Part shown: piece after piece, positions 11,701 through 23,700 of the stretch
Layout of the letters: every line of letters starts with the position of its first letter
Position numbering within the stretch: position 1 is the stretch's first letter
NCBI GenBank assembly: GCA_033964015.1
Contig: JAWWUD010000060.1
Coordinates: 124,001-188,000 of the forward strand
Reading direction: 5' to 3'
From: Scolanthus callimorphus
Taxonomy: Eukaryota; Cnidaria; Anthozoa; Actiniaria; Edwardsiidae
Length of the DNA stretch: 64,000 bases
The notes under the pieces: model-generated
Told to the model about the DNA's origin: nothing
What the model saw: the letters and a program-made list of their open reading frames with translations, nothing else
Database searches by the model: none
Translations under genes and position numbers: made by a program

Positions 11701-14700
11701 AAGAATCGTCTGAAAGCCAAAGCAATTTGTCTTTGTAGTTTTTCTCGCCGCGCGCCTTTGCTTTGGTTTCGCTTTTCCCTTTTCAAAGTATGGGCACTTC
11801 TTAGAACTCGGTTTGGATGCGGCTCAACCATACCGTTTGATTTTGAATTCCAAGACGATAATAAATGTTCGCTTTGACAATTTAATACAAGAGACCGGAA
11901 AGAAGCCTCATTATCTATTCCGCGTGAAAAAGTATGTCCTTGCTGGCACACCGGGGGTGCCTGCCGTGATTGGCTGAAAGTGAAGTGCGTGATGACAGAT
12001 TCGTCACTAATCCCTCTTATGTTTACACAACTTTAGAAGCCCAAAACTCGCCTCTAAGATTTCGCTAAATCTAGTGTATAAATGATTTGATAGACCAACA
12101 GGTTTTAAATGGAATGCTTTGAAATTTTGCCATGAGATAGATAAATGGTTGGGGAGCAAAAGTGTGTCGGGCTTTTGTGAATTTCGCAGTATTTCAAAAA
12201 TTATTCATCACGATAGGGTCTCAGTTAACTATTAAACACAAGATCAACTTGATCGTTTGATCATTCCTAAACAAAGCCTTCAATTGAAAAAGCCCGACAC
12301 ACTTTTAGAGACAACAATGTGCTGATTGATATTGCACAGTCAGATTTGCCAAGCCTGTAAACTGCCACGGCCTATCAAAGCGTTTATCAGGGGCGGTCGA
12401 AAACGCGGTTTTTGCTGTGCTCCGTAAATAATATTCATGAACCTGCTACAAAAGCTTAACAGCAGATAAATTTCACATTTTATCTTTAAAATGATGTATT
12501 GGTTATGGCGATGCGATGAATATTTGCGCCGTGACAAGGTTTTGAAAATGCACACCCAGCGAATGTATCCTGTAACCTTAAAGGCCCATAGTCAACCATA
12601 GGAACCTTTGCGCTTTGTTTTCAATTTGGTCTATTGTTATTCCACTGCTGTGATTGGCTGACAGGTCCCAAGTGGGTGTTGTAGTGTTCTTCACTTTTCA
12701 TAAGTTCAAGCTGTAAAATCTGCATCAAATTTTCAACTGCATTTTTATTCTTGTGTGCCTGAATTGTGGCATGAGTGCCTATGGGCCTTTAAGGGTGGGG
12801 GATGGGAAGGGCAACTAATATTATCCCAAGGCAACAACTGTGATCAGACAGAGTAAATTACAGGGTGTGCAAGGAATGCAGGGTACCTGATTTTTCTTTC
12901 ATGATTGTGTGGTTCCAGAAAATATCCATCTCCTCCCCCTGGAATTTCCAAAGGAAAATACAGTATTTGTATGGAAGAAATCAGGTAAATTGACCCCCCC
13001 CCCCCCCCCCCCCACACACACACTCCCCTCTGGAGTTTCCAATACCTTCCATGGAGGTGGAGTGGGGGGGGGGGGGGGAGAAAGGGGGTATGGATATTTA
13101 TGGAACCACACATTATAACTTTTGCATTTAGTTTTGTACCTTTTCTTTGAACGTATATGTGCCAATATTGTTGAAAAATGGGCAAAACTTATTTTTGTCA
13201 TCGATATCAGTCGGAAAGGTTAATTCTCAAGAGGATTGACATACTCCAGCATTTATGAGTTGAGTAATTAGTTGCTCATTTTCTTGCTTCACTAGCTCAA
13301 TTGGATATGTATTTTCTGCATCATTACTAAACAAGTTAAAAAATAAACAGATATCACAATTATAATTACCTATACAAAAACAAATAGGGAACTTTTTTGT
13401 AATTTTTGATTTGGAACAATTTATTGAACAGTAAGAGCAAAAACAAGCAGGTTGACCCCATCTCTTTATTGCACTTTCACATTTTTTCATATTTTTAGAG
13501 GATTTTAAACCTGAAAGTGAGGAGAGTGATGAAAGTGTAAGTAGTGGAGTTGAGGAAGAAAAGAACTCAACACCATCAGAGAATGAGGAAGAAGATGATA
13601 TCAAGGTATGGCAAGGAGTTTTCAATTAATAGGTTAACATGAATTATATATGCAAGTGATTCTGTTATGTTTTTATTGCCAAGGTCGAAACATCCAGGAA
13701 ACGAAAGAGAGGGTCTACCTCCACACCTCTGCAAAAGAAAGGAAAACTCGTAAATGGCATCGGTACCCCACAGCCCAAACCTCCACCAAAGGCGAGCGCA
13801 ACTCCTATACTGCCATCAGCCCTTGCGAGTAAGATTAATAACTCTGCAAGCAAGGCTGCCACCTCACTGGCTAAATTCCAGATGGCGTCATCACCTGCTG
13901 CAACTGATGATGGTGATGCAGGTGCTGGGGGAGGGACATACAGACATGAGAAGTTGGAATGGCTAAAAGAAAGCAAAAGGAAGTAAGTGATTTTCTTGGT
14001 TGTGGGAGTGGCATACACCTCACTACAGTGTGTTACTTAGTGACTACGTCAAGCAGGCCATTTAAAAGGTTTTTCTTACCAAAGAATTGCTAGAAAAGTT
14101 CCCTCGTTGTTTACGTCAAAGGTCTGAAAAAAATATCTGATCACGTGGTACACGAAAAAGTGAGCACGTGATCAAAATTTTGCTACTACGTGACCAATCT
14201 TTTCGCGCAAGAATTGACACTCTACTGGTTTTGATTGTAAGAGCTTTTATAAAACCAGGTCGTGAAAAATCCATGCAAACGCATGATGTGATCAATCGAT
14301 CAATGTGAACTGCATAAAGTCGACTTTGTTTATCGTGTTTAGCATTCTCCCGTTTGTTTTTACTTTGCAAAATATCCAAAGCGCAAACATCTGTTTAAGT
14401 CTATCTTGCTCAGCTGGAAATACTGTATTTTTAGTTATTTGGCCAATTTTTAACTAGGTGCTTTTTATTTCTTGTCAATATCAGTTCCCAGATCAACACG
14501 ATTGGCATTTATAATGCCTTTCTGTTATATTCATTTCTATCGAGTTGTTGAACAGACGATTTTAGAAGAAATGTATCACTTTTGTGAGAAAAAAAAATGT
14601 AAGGAAGTTTGAAATTCACCAAGTAATGATGCCTTTTCAATGACTTTCACAAAATTTATGCATGTTTATGCTGAATTGGCAGATTATGTGCATTATGCGG

Positions 14701-17700
14701 AGAAAGCCAAATTATGCATTTCCACACCCAGCGCAGCAAATGATCTCTCGTTTACTTGCAGAGACATGCATGGAAGACCAATGTCTCATCCTGAATATGA
14801 CCCTAAGACTCTTCTGGTGAGTTCATAAACACAGTGATTTTTTATTACAATCCGTGTTGTATTATAAATATTTTAGAGCAGATTTCAGATGACTGCCAAT
14901 GGCTGTGTTAAATAACATGCTAAACCAATATGTGACCTCTCACGCAAAAACGTACAGGTCGCCTTTTCCGTTAGCTGCAAAAAGCGTTAGCTATGCGCGA
15001 ATCAGGCGTTTGTAGGCGCGAGTCAAGTGTTAGAAAAGCGCGAGCTGGCGTTAGATAGGCACAAGTCAGCGTTAGAAAAGCGCGAGGTGGCGTTAGCTAG
15101 GTCCGAGTCAAGCGTTAGAAAAGCGCGAGCTGGCGTTAGCTAGGTCCGAGTCAAGCGTTAGAAAAGCGCGAGCTGGCGTTAGCTAGGCCCGAGTCAAGTG
15201 TTAGAAAAGCGCGAGGTGGCGTTAGCCAGGCGCGACTCAAGTTTTTCTTAGGCGCGAGGTGGCGTTAGCCAAGCAGTGCGAATCAAGCGTTAACAAGGCG
15301 CGAGCCAAAGTTTTAATTAAAACAAAGCGCGAGAGTTGCACGATGAGTTAAATAAAGCGTTCGTTAAAGACACGAAAGTAGACTTAAAAGTTCTAACGCC
15401 AAGAAAACACGGTCGGCCTTCTAGGCACGAATAGGCACGAGCTAAACTTTCGAACAAAGTTTTCGCGAAATGAGCTCTAACTTTCGTGTTTACTTTCTTT
15501 GCTTTTTAAAAGTCAAGCTGCCAAGGATGAAGCGATCCGTTCTAAAGCGAAGAATTTACTTACATCGAGTAATTATTTTGTTTTACTTTGCGCTTGCTCT
15601 ACTAACCGACATAGACAAATTAAATAACAAATTCGATCAACCAATACTTGACTTTTCTTAATGAACATCGCAATCAGCGCGCATAACTTGCAAAATATTT
15701 AGTATCATGATTAAAACAAACTAGAAATAAAGCTGTGAATGGTATTTTCTGTTTGTATTCTGATTAAATCTTGAAACGCGCCTTCTGTACTTGTCCGTGA
15801 AGTAAAATAATGTCGCGGCGCGACGCGACGCGTGTATCTTAAATATGAATTTGTTGTTGTTCACTTTTATTTTCGGTTGTTTATCGAAAATGCTTCCCAT
15901 TTCGCATTCCAAAAGAATTGCAGTTTAGTCTCTGCTTTATGGATAGAAAGAAAAGGAAGAAAGAACGAGAGAAGAACAAAGGTATATGTAAAGGAAAGTT
16001 TTTACTTAGAAATTGAATAGAAAGTGCGAACCAGTTATGAATATGTAATTAGTGCGTGTACAGTAAACGAAATCACAAACACGAACTTGTCCTCCGGGCG
16101 GCTAGAAGTTCTGTCGTGCTCAGTATTGCAAATCGCACTCAAACTGTGCTTTCAAGAGATAAAAATCATGCATACTGCATTACTAGTATTTCTGAACCTT
16201 GAAACAGGAACAGTGGAATGCTGTGAAATTGACTGAGACGCCGGGTAAGTTTTACACGAACTTTTTGTTTACGTTCTGCGCTTGACAAGATTCACCCTGC
16301 TTGTTCTGGAAGCCTAACAGTAAATACCGTAGTACTTCTTGTAATTTTGTCTCTTTGTAGTTTACAATATTTATTTTTCATGCTCTCATTATTTTTTTTT
16401 TGGAGAGCGGGAAGTAAACTTGACAGCGCGTGTTGGGGTTCGACATTCGCGCCGTGTCACTTTAGTATTTCGCACGTGGGTATTCATATTTTTGCATCAT
16501 AGGATCTACCCGCATACATGAAATTTTTACTTTTATCTTTCACTTTGAGAGCATTATTCATTATTCGTTCGTAAGTAGGGGTTGTTTCGTAAACTCGTTC
16601 ACTCATTTATAGAGCCGTTCGCTCGTTTCTCGGAGAGCAACGCGACGCGAGTCCAGCAAGCGCGAGTCAAGCGTTAGGTAGGCGCGAGCCAAGTGTTAGA
16701 AAAGCGCGAGCTGGCGTTAGATAGGCACAAGTCAAGCGTTAGAAAAGCGCGAGGTGGCGTTAGCTAGGCCCGAGTCAAGTGTTAGAAAAGCGCGAGCTGG
16801 CGTTAGCTAGGCACAAGTCAAGCGTTAGAAAAGCGCGAGCTGGCGTTAGCTAGGCCGAGTCAAGTGTTAGAAAAGCGCGAGGTGGCGTTAGCCAGGCGCG
16901 ATTAAAGTGTTTCTAGGCGCGAGGTGGCGTTAGAAAAGCTAACGCTTGTAAAAAACACATGTACGTTTTCGCGTGAGAGGTCACATATTCCTTATTGTAA
17001 ATTAACTTTTGTTGTGCATTTTCTATATAGGTGCCACAGTCGTATTTGACTTCAAAGGAAGTTACACCAGTAAGTACCTAGATAACAATCCCAATGCCTC
17101 TTAATATTGTTTTGTATGTTCAATTTATTTGTAAATTTCATGTTTGTGTCACGGTTCTTTCACAATTTTGCAGTTCGTATTCTCCATTATGTTTGCTGGG
17201 TCTCAATGGTGTAAATGGCAGCCAAGCGGCCATAAGTACATACACTGAGGGTAGCCTGAATTTCAGCCGTCTTTTCTTCCTACACTCTGAAATTCAGGCT
17301 ACACTGAGGGTTGATTACATCCTCATTACTTCTTTAGTGTCACCCTGATGCTGGGTAGTGAAGGCGAAACCGGTCCTCGGTGACCTTGGTTTATTAGCCG
17401 TATTGACACTAGAGACGGAAAACTTGCCTGAGATGAGTTTCTTGTCAGAAAACGTTCCTGCTTTATGTCAATTCTGCTCAGAAACACTTGCTTGTTATCT
17501 GTCTAAACTTTCTCCTTCAAAAATATTGTTTTCACATGATCACAGAACAGGGAACCATATTCAAGACGAGAAACTTGTCTCAGACGGGAAACTCGTCTCT
17601 AGTGTTAATACTGTTAGAATACGTGCCTGATATTACGTATCCATTATCTGATTACTCTATCTAAGTCATGATCACCACTTTAGATTAGATAGATTAGTGC

Positions 17701-20700
17701 TATCACAATTATTATGATACCTGTATGTAATTTCCTATGTAGGACTTGCCGGAACCAAAAGAATGTAACTCTAAATAATCGTACGTGAATTCCATTCTTG
17801 ATACGCCTAGAAACTTGTATATAATATGATTGAGCTATATGAAATAAATCAGTTGTTGTTGTTGTTGTTATATATGTCAATATCCTGTCAAGTTCTTGTA
17901 TGCTATCTTGTGTAACTACTATGGCTACGGGGCTAAACGCAACAGGTTATGGGCCCAGGAGGACGCTCATGTTCAGTGGAGACGAAAGCAAGTACGAGCT
18001 CTGGGAAGTAAAGTTCCTTGGCTACATGCGCCTCCAGAAGCTGTACGATGTGGTTATACCAAAGGAAGGAGAAACCACGGCCCCTGACGAAGAAAAGAAC
18101 GCAAATGCGTTCGCGGAGTTGGTCCAGTGCTTGGACGACAGAAGTTTGGCTCTCGTGATACGAGAGGCCAATAACGACGGCAGGAAAGCCCTAGGTGTCT
18201 TGCGAGAGCACTACCAGGGCAAGGGGAAGCCAAGAGTAATTGCCCTATATACTGAGTTGACTTCCCTGACGATGAAGGATGGCGAGTCTACAACGGACTA
18301 CATCCTCCGAGCGGAGAAAGCATCTACCGCCCTGAAAGCCGCCGAAGAAGTAATAAGCGATGGGCTACTGGTAGCCATGGCTCTAAAAGGCCTGCCAGAT
18401 GGCTACAAAACCTTCGCGACGGTGGCAGCGCAGAAGGACAAACCGATGACCTTCAGCGAGTTTAAAACAGCTCTCCGAAACTATGAGGAGACGGAGAAAA
18501 GCTGCCGAAGGACCCCTGGAAATGACGAGGAAAGCGTCATGACTTTAAAGCAAAAATTCCAGGGAAACTGCTACAAATGTGGAAGAAAAGGCCACAAAAG
18601 TATTGACTGCTACAGCAAGGAGTCTAGCAAATGGTGTGCAAAGTGTAGGACTGTATCACACAACACAAGAGACTGTCGCAGCAGGAAGCCCCAAGGTCAG
18701 TCACAAGGGCAACAGAGATCAGGCGACTCCGCAAAGAAGAGTGCCGAGGAGGACGAACATGATTTCGCCTTTACTTTTAGTGAAGAACAGATAACAAATA
18801 GGAATGGTAAGAAAGTCACTAATCTCTTACTAGATAGTGGTGCTACGAGCCACATTGTAACAGAGCGGAAAAAATTTGTGAGTCTTGATGAAAATTTTGA
18901 CGCAAATGGTCATTACATTGAATTGGCAGATGGAAGTAAGGCCAATGTAGTTTTGGGAAAAGGGAATGCCAAAGTAAAGCTTTTCGATGTAAATGGAAAT
19001 TTACAAGATGTTATTCTCAACAATGCTCTGTACATTCCGTCATACAACCAAAACATTTTTTCAGTTTCTGCTGCCATTGCAAAGGGCGCGAGTGTCAGTC
19101 TTAATAAGGACGCAAAGTATTTTAAAGCACCAGATGGCACAATGTTTGAGGTCGAGCAGAAAGGCCGTTTGTATTACCTAAACAGCATTTCATCTTCAAA
19201 CAATAATGCGAGTTCTTTAATGCAGTGGCACCAAATTATGGGTCATTGTAATTTTCAAGATTTACGCAAATTGGAAAATGTTGTTGAAGGCATGAAAATT
19301 GCGAATGATGAACAGCTCGATTGCGCTATTTGTACGCAAGGCAAAATGTGCCAAACTCGGAGCCGTAAGCCAGATGATAGGGCTAAAGCACCTTTAGATT
19401 TTGTGCATTGCGATTTGGCCGGCCCGATAGATCCCGTAGCAAAGGGAGGTTTCCGATATGCTTTGTGTTTTGTAGATGATTTTACCGGTATTAACATGGT
19501 GTATTTTCTGAAACAGAAAAGTGATACTCTAGAAGCGACGCAGAAGTTTCTTGCTGACATCGCTCCATTTGGTAAGCCAAAGCGCATTAGATCGGATGGC
19601 GGGGGTGAATTTACAAGTAAACAGTTTAAGTCTTTACTTCGCAAAAATCGCATTAAGCGCGAGACAAGTGCGCCGCATTCTCCGCACCAGAATGGTACTG
19701 CAGAAAGGATGTGGCGAAGCCTGTTTGAAATGGCGAGATGTCTTTTGCTAGAATCTGAATTACCTAAGGAATTGTGGACGTACGCAGTAATGACAGCCGC
19801 ATACATTCGTAATCGTTGTTTTAACGCGCGATTAGGTAAAACGCCTTATGAGGCCCTTATCGGAAAGAAACCGGATGTGAGTAGGATGCATGTTTTTGGC
19901 TCTACGTGTTATGCCTATGTTCAGAACGCGAAGAAATTAGAAGCGCGCAGTAAGAAAGGCACTTTCGTAGGTTATGACCGAGATAGTCCGGCATACCTTG
20001 TTTATTACCCGGAGAGAAACGTTGTAGAAGAGCGCGATGCGTAAAATTTCTTGAACAAAACAAAGTTTACGTGCCTAAGATAGACGAAGACGAGAGTGTG
20101 TTACCGACCCCACCTACAACTGTTGACACTGACGTAACAGAACAAACAACAGAAGAGGAGGACGTGACGGAGTCTGAGAGTACTGAGCACGAACTAGAAC
20201 GTCGTTATCCCGGACGAATTCGCAACAAACCTAAGCGTTTTGACGAATATGCAATGAACAGTGACTTAGACGAAGTTAGCAACACTGTAGACTACTGTTA
20301 TCGAGTCGCGAACATCCCGACCACTTATGACGATGCTTTGATTTCAAAAGAGATGCCAAAATGGCAAAAGGCCATGAATGACGAAATGACAGCTCTAATT
20401 GACAATGACACGTTCGAGTTAGTCACGCCACCCGAGGGTAGACAGATAGTGGGGGGGAAATGGGTTTTTGCCGTGAAAACAGGACCTAATAGAGAAGAGA
20501 CACATAAAGCACGCTACGTAGCTAAAGGCTATTCACAAATCGCAGACATAGACTATCAGGAAACGTTTGCGCCTACTGCTCGCATGAGTTCAGTACGAAT
20601 GCTTATGCAAACAGCAGTGCAGAATGACATGATTACTCATCAAATGGACGTTAAGACAGCTTATCTAAATGCGCCAATTGACTGCGAAATTTATATGGAA

Positions 20701-23700
20701 CAACCGGAAGGCTTTGAGAAGCGCGGAGAAAACGGAGAGAAACTAGTTTGTAAGTTAAAGAAATCTCTATATGGTTTGAAACAAAGCGGGAGAAATTGGA
20801 ACAACATGCTTTATAACTATTTGCTAAGTGAAAACTTTTCTCAATCGCTCGCAGACCCATGCGTGTACACTAGAAATTCAGAGGAAAATGGATTGATTAT
20901 TTTGATCATCTGGGTAGATGATATCATAATTTCTGCAACTACTTTAACTTTGTTGGAAAGCGTTAAAGAGGCTCTGTGCAGAAAGTTCAAAATGAAAGAT
21001 CTTGGCAAACTTTCGTGGTTTTTGGGAACAAATTTCAAATGCAACAAAGATTCAATCGAGATGAGCCAGACACAATACATAGATAAAATCCTCTCGAAAT
21101 TTGAAATGTCAGATTGCAAACCAAAGGCAACGCCGTGCGCTCTAGGAGCAGAAAAGAGTAACGACGAAGAATCGCGCGAATTGGATGATCCGAGATTGTA
21201 TAGAGCAATTGTGGGGAGTTTAATATATGTAATGACAGGTACTAGACCTGATTTGTGTTACACTGTGACTAAACTTTCACAGAATATGGCAAAACCAACT
21301 CAGTCAGATCTCAGTATGGCAAAACATGTACTGAGATATCTCAAAGGTTCACGGGAACAAGGCCTTAAATTTGGCAAATCGGAATCAGCCTTGATACTTA
21401 CAGGCTCGTGTGATTCGGACTGGGGAGCATCTGTGAAAGATAGACGCAGCATAACTGGATATAATTTTCAGTTGACTGAGAATGGACCGTTAATTTCATG
21501 GAAAAGCCGCAAGCAGCAAACTGTAGCTTTATCTACTTGTGAAGCTGAATACATTTCACTAGCTAATGCTGCACAAGAAGCTAAATTTTTGAAACAGCTA
21601 TGTACTGACATGAGTATTATGGTTGAAGAAGTAACGATTCATGTCGACAATCAGGGAGCAATTAATCTAGCTAAGAACCCAGTTAACCATCAAAGATCGA
21701 AGCACATTGACATCAAATACCACTTTATCAGATCAGAAATTCAAAGTGGAAATGTAAAAGTTCAGTATGTCCCAACTGAGGACAATGTAGCAGACATTTT
21801 TACAAAACCAGCCACAAAAGCTAAGCTGGAAAAGTTCAAAACTTTTATAATGGGAAATTAAATTTTTGTTGAAGGTTCGTAACATCAGAGCAAGTGGGGG
21901 TGTTAGAATACGTGCCTGATATTACGTATCCATTATCTGATTACTCTATCTAAGTCGTGATCACCACTTTAGATTAGATAGATTAGTGCTATCACAATTA
22001 TTATGATACCTGTATGTAATTTCCTATGTAGGACTTGCCGGAACCAAAAGAATGTAACTCTAAATAATCGTACGTGAATTCCATTCTTGATACGCCTAGA
22101 AACTTGTATATAAATATGATTGAGCTATATGAAATAAATCAGTTGTTGTTGTTGTTGTTATATATGTGAATATCCTGTCAAGTTCTTGTATGCTATCTTG
22201 TGTAACTACTATGGCTACGGGGCTAAACGCAACAAATACAGCTATTGTCTCATCTGAAAGAAGTGAAACACATAGAATAATTTCAACTCACAATAGGAAT
22301 CTGCTTTACTGACCCAAACAAAAATAATTTACCAGATAATAACCTGTTGCCTTTTGACGAAAACGGTTTAGATAATTTACTTCCTGGAATTTTCTCACTG
22401 AAAAGAAATGGGCAGAAGACTCTGTAATCTTCAAATTCGGAGCTCATAAATACATGTATGTCATACTCCATGGGGAAAACGTAACTTAATGATTTTTCCT
22501 TGAAACCGGAAACCGTTATCAGACCGTTATAACGGTCTATCAAACCGTTTTTTGAACCCAAGAGAACGTTGCAGGCTTTCCTGTGTTGCAAGCACGTGTG
22601 GCAAAAGTGCGAGGGGAAAAACTCAGCCAATCAAAAACGCTTCCCTGACAGACACTGAAGATTTTAATATATAAGATTCTGCTCTGGCTGGGATGCCACT
22701 CCAGGATCACAGCAGTGTAAGGCCATCACTGTATCACTTCCAACAATGGACACTAAATACAGATCATTACAGCATTATAGTATGTTTTCTTTTCGTCAAC
22801 ATCCATGTAGTTTGTTCAGTATAATGATGATTATGTTTCAGGCCATGAGGCAGTGGTGGCAGCTCAAAAGTGAGCACTTTGACACAGTGCTTTTCTTCAA
22901 GGTAAAGTGTCCATTTTTATTCATAATGATTGTCACACCTAGCACATCTCTGATTTGATTGTCACCGTCACGCCTCTGGCATGATTGTCACGCTTGTGGC
23001 ATGATTGTCACAGTCATGCCTCTGGGATGATCGTCACACCTCTGGCATGATTGTCACGTTACTGGCATGATTGTCATGACTGTGGCATGATTGTTACGGC
23101 TCTGGCATGATTGTCACGTCATCTGGTATGATTGTCACACCTTTGTCACGATTGTCACATCATGATTGTCATGATCGCCAAGTCATGATTGTCACACATC
23201 TGTCATGATTGTTACGCCTCCTGCATGACTGTCACACATCTGGTATGATTTTCACTCCTCTGGTATGATTGCTACGCCCCTGGCATGATTGTTAAGACTC
23301 CGGCATGATTGCCATGCCTGGCATCATCGTTAAATCTCTGGCATGGTTTTCACCCCTTCTGCATGATTGCCACGCCTCTGGCATGGTTGTCACATGCTGA
23401 TGGATCACGCGCGCACTTTATTACGAGAAACTAAAGAAAATACCCCTAACGCGAATTTTGTGTCAAAAATCTTAAAAGTCACTTCAGTAATTATACTAAA
23501 ACAATTACTCAATATCTGTGAATAGTCACCGAGACGAAGTCGAGTATGGCGATAGTCAAACTTCTGAACATAATTCAATCCGTTTCAATACAGGTTGGGA
23601 AGTTCTATGAGCTCTACCATATGGATGCTACGACAGGGGTCAAGGAGCTCAACTTGATATACATGAAGGTATTGTGTCAACCTTCAGGGGCTTGGAAAAT

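Larger units (their letters stand above)
14931..16985. mobile_element. TIR element with duplicated subterminal repeat block (2.06 kb), intron 6
   Basis: TGTGACCTCTCACGCAAAA (25-bp TIR, one mismatch) opens the element and is inverted at 16961-16985. TA lies on both sides (14929-14930, 16986-16987). Near each end, in the same orientation, lies a block of 43-bp units built from GCGTTAGAAAAGCGCGAGCT plus GCGTTAGCTAGG variants (about 15010-15270 and 16672-16940). The order of unit variants is largely the same in both blocks. The middle 1.4 kb has only short open frames without recognisable motifs. Likely a non-autonomous DNA transposon; the superfamily is unknown. Confidence 0.65.
17612..22234 (+). 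mobile_element. Ty1/copia LTR retrotransposon (4.6 kb) in MSH6 intron 7
   Basis: Full element with 5' LTR 17612-17944 and 3' LTR 21901-22234, both TGTTAG..AACA. They differ by two substitutions and one indel, so the insertion is recent. A 5-bp duplication AATAC flanks it (17607-17611, 22235-22239). The primer site GGTTATGGGCCCAG (17945-17958) is complementary to the anticodon arm of initiator tRNA-Met, as in Drosophila copia and yeast Ty5. The polypurine tract AAGTGGGGG ends at 21900. Domain order gag, protease, integrase, RT, RNase H defines the copia group. It lies in the sense orientation of MSH6. Pol is interrupted by a frameshift near 20039. Confidence 0.95.

Noticed and set aside
12988..13086. 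Poly-C/poly-G tract as a G-quadruplex regulatory element
   Set aside because: A single C run and a single G run in a palindrome look like replication slippage; no evidence of function.
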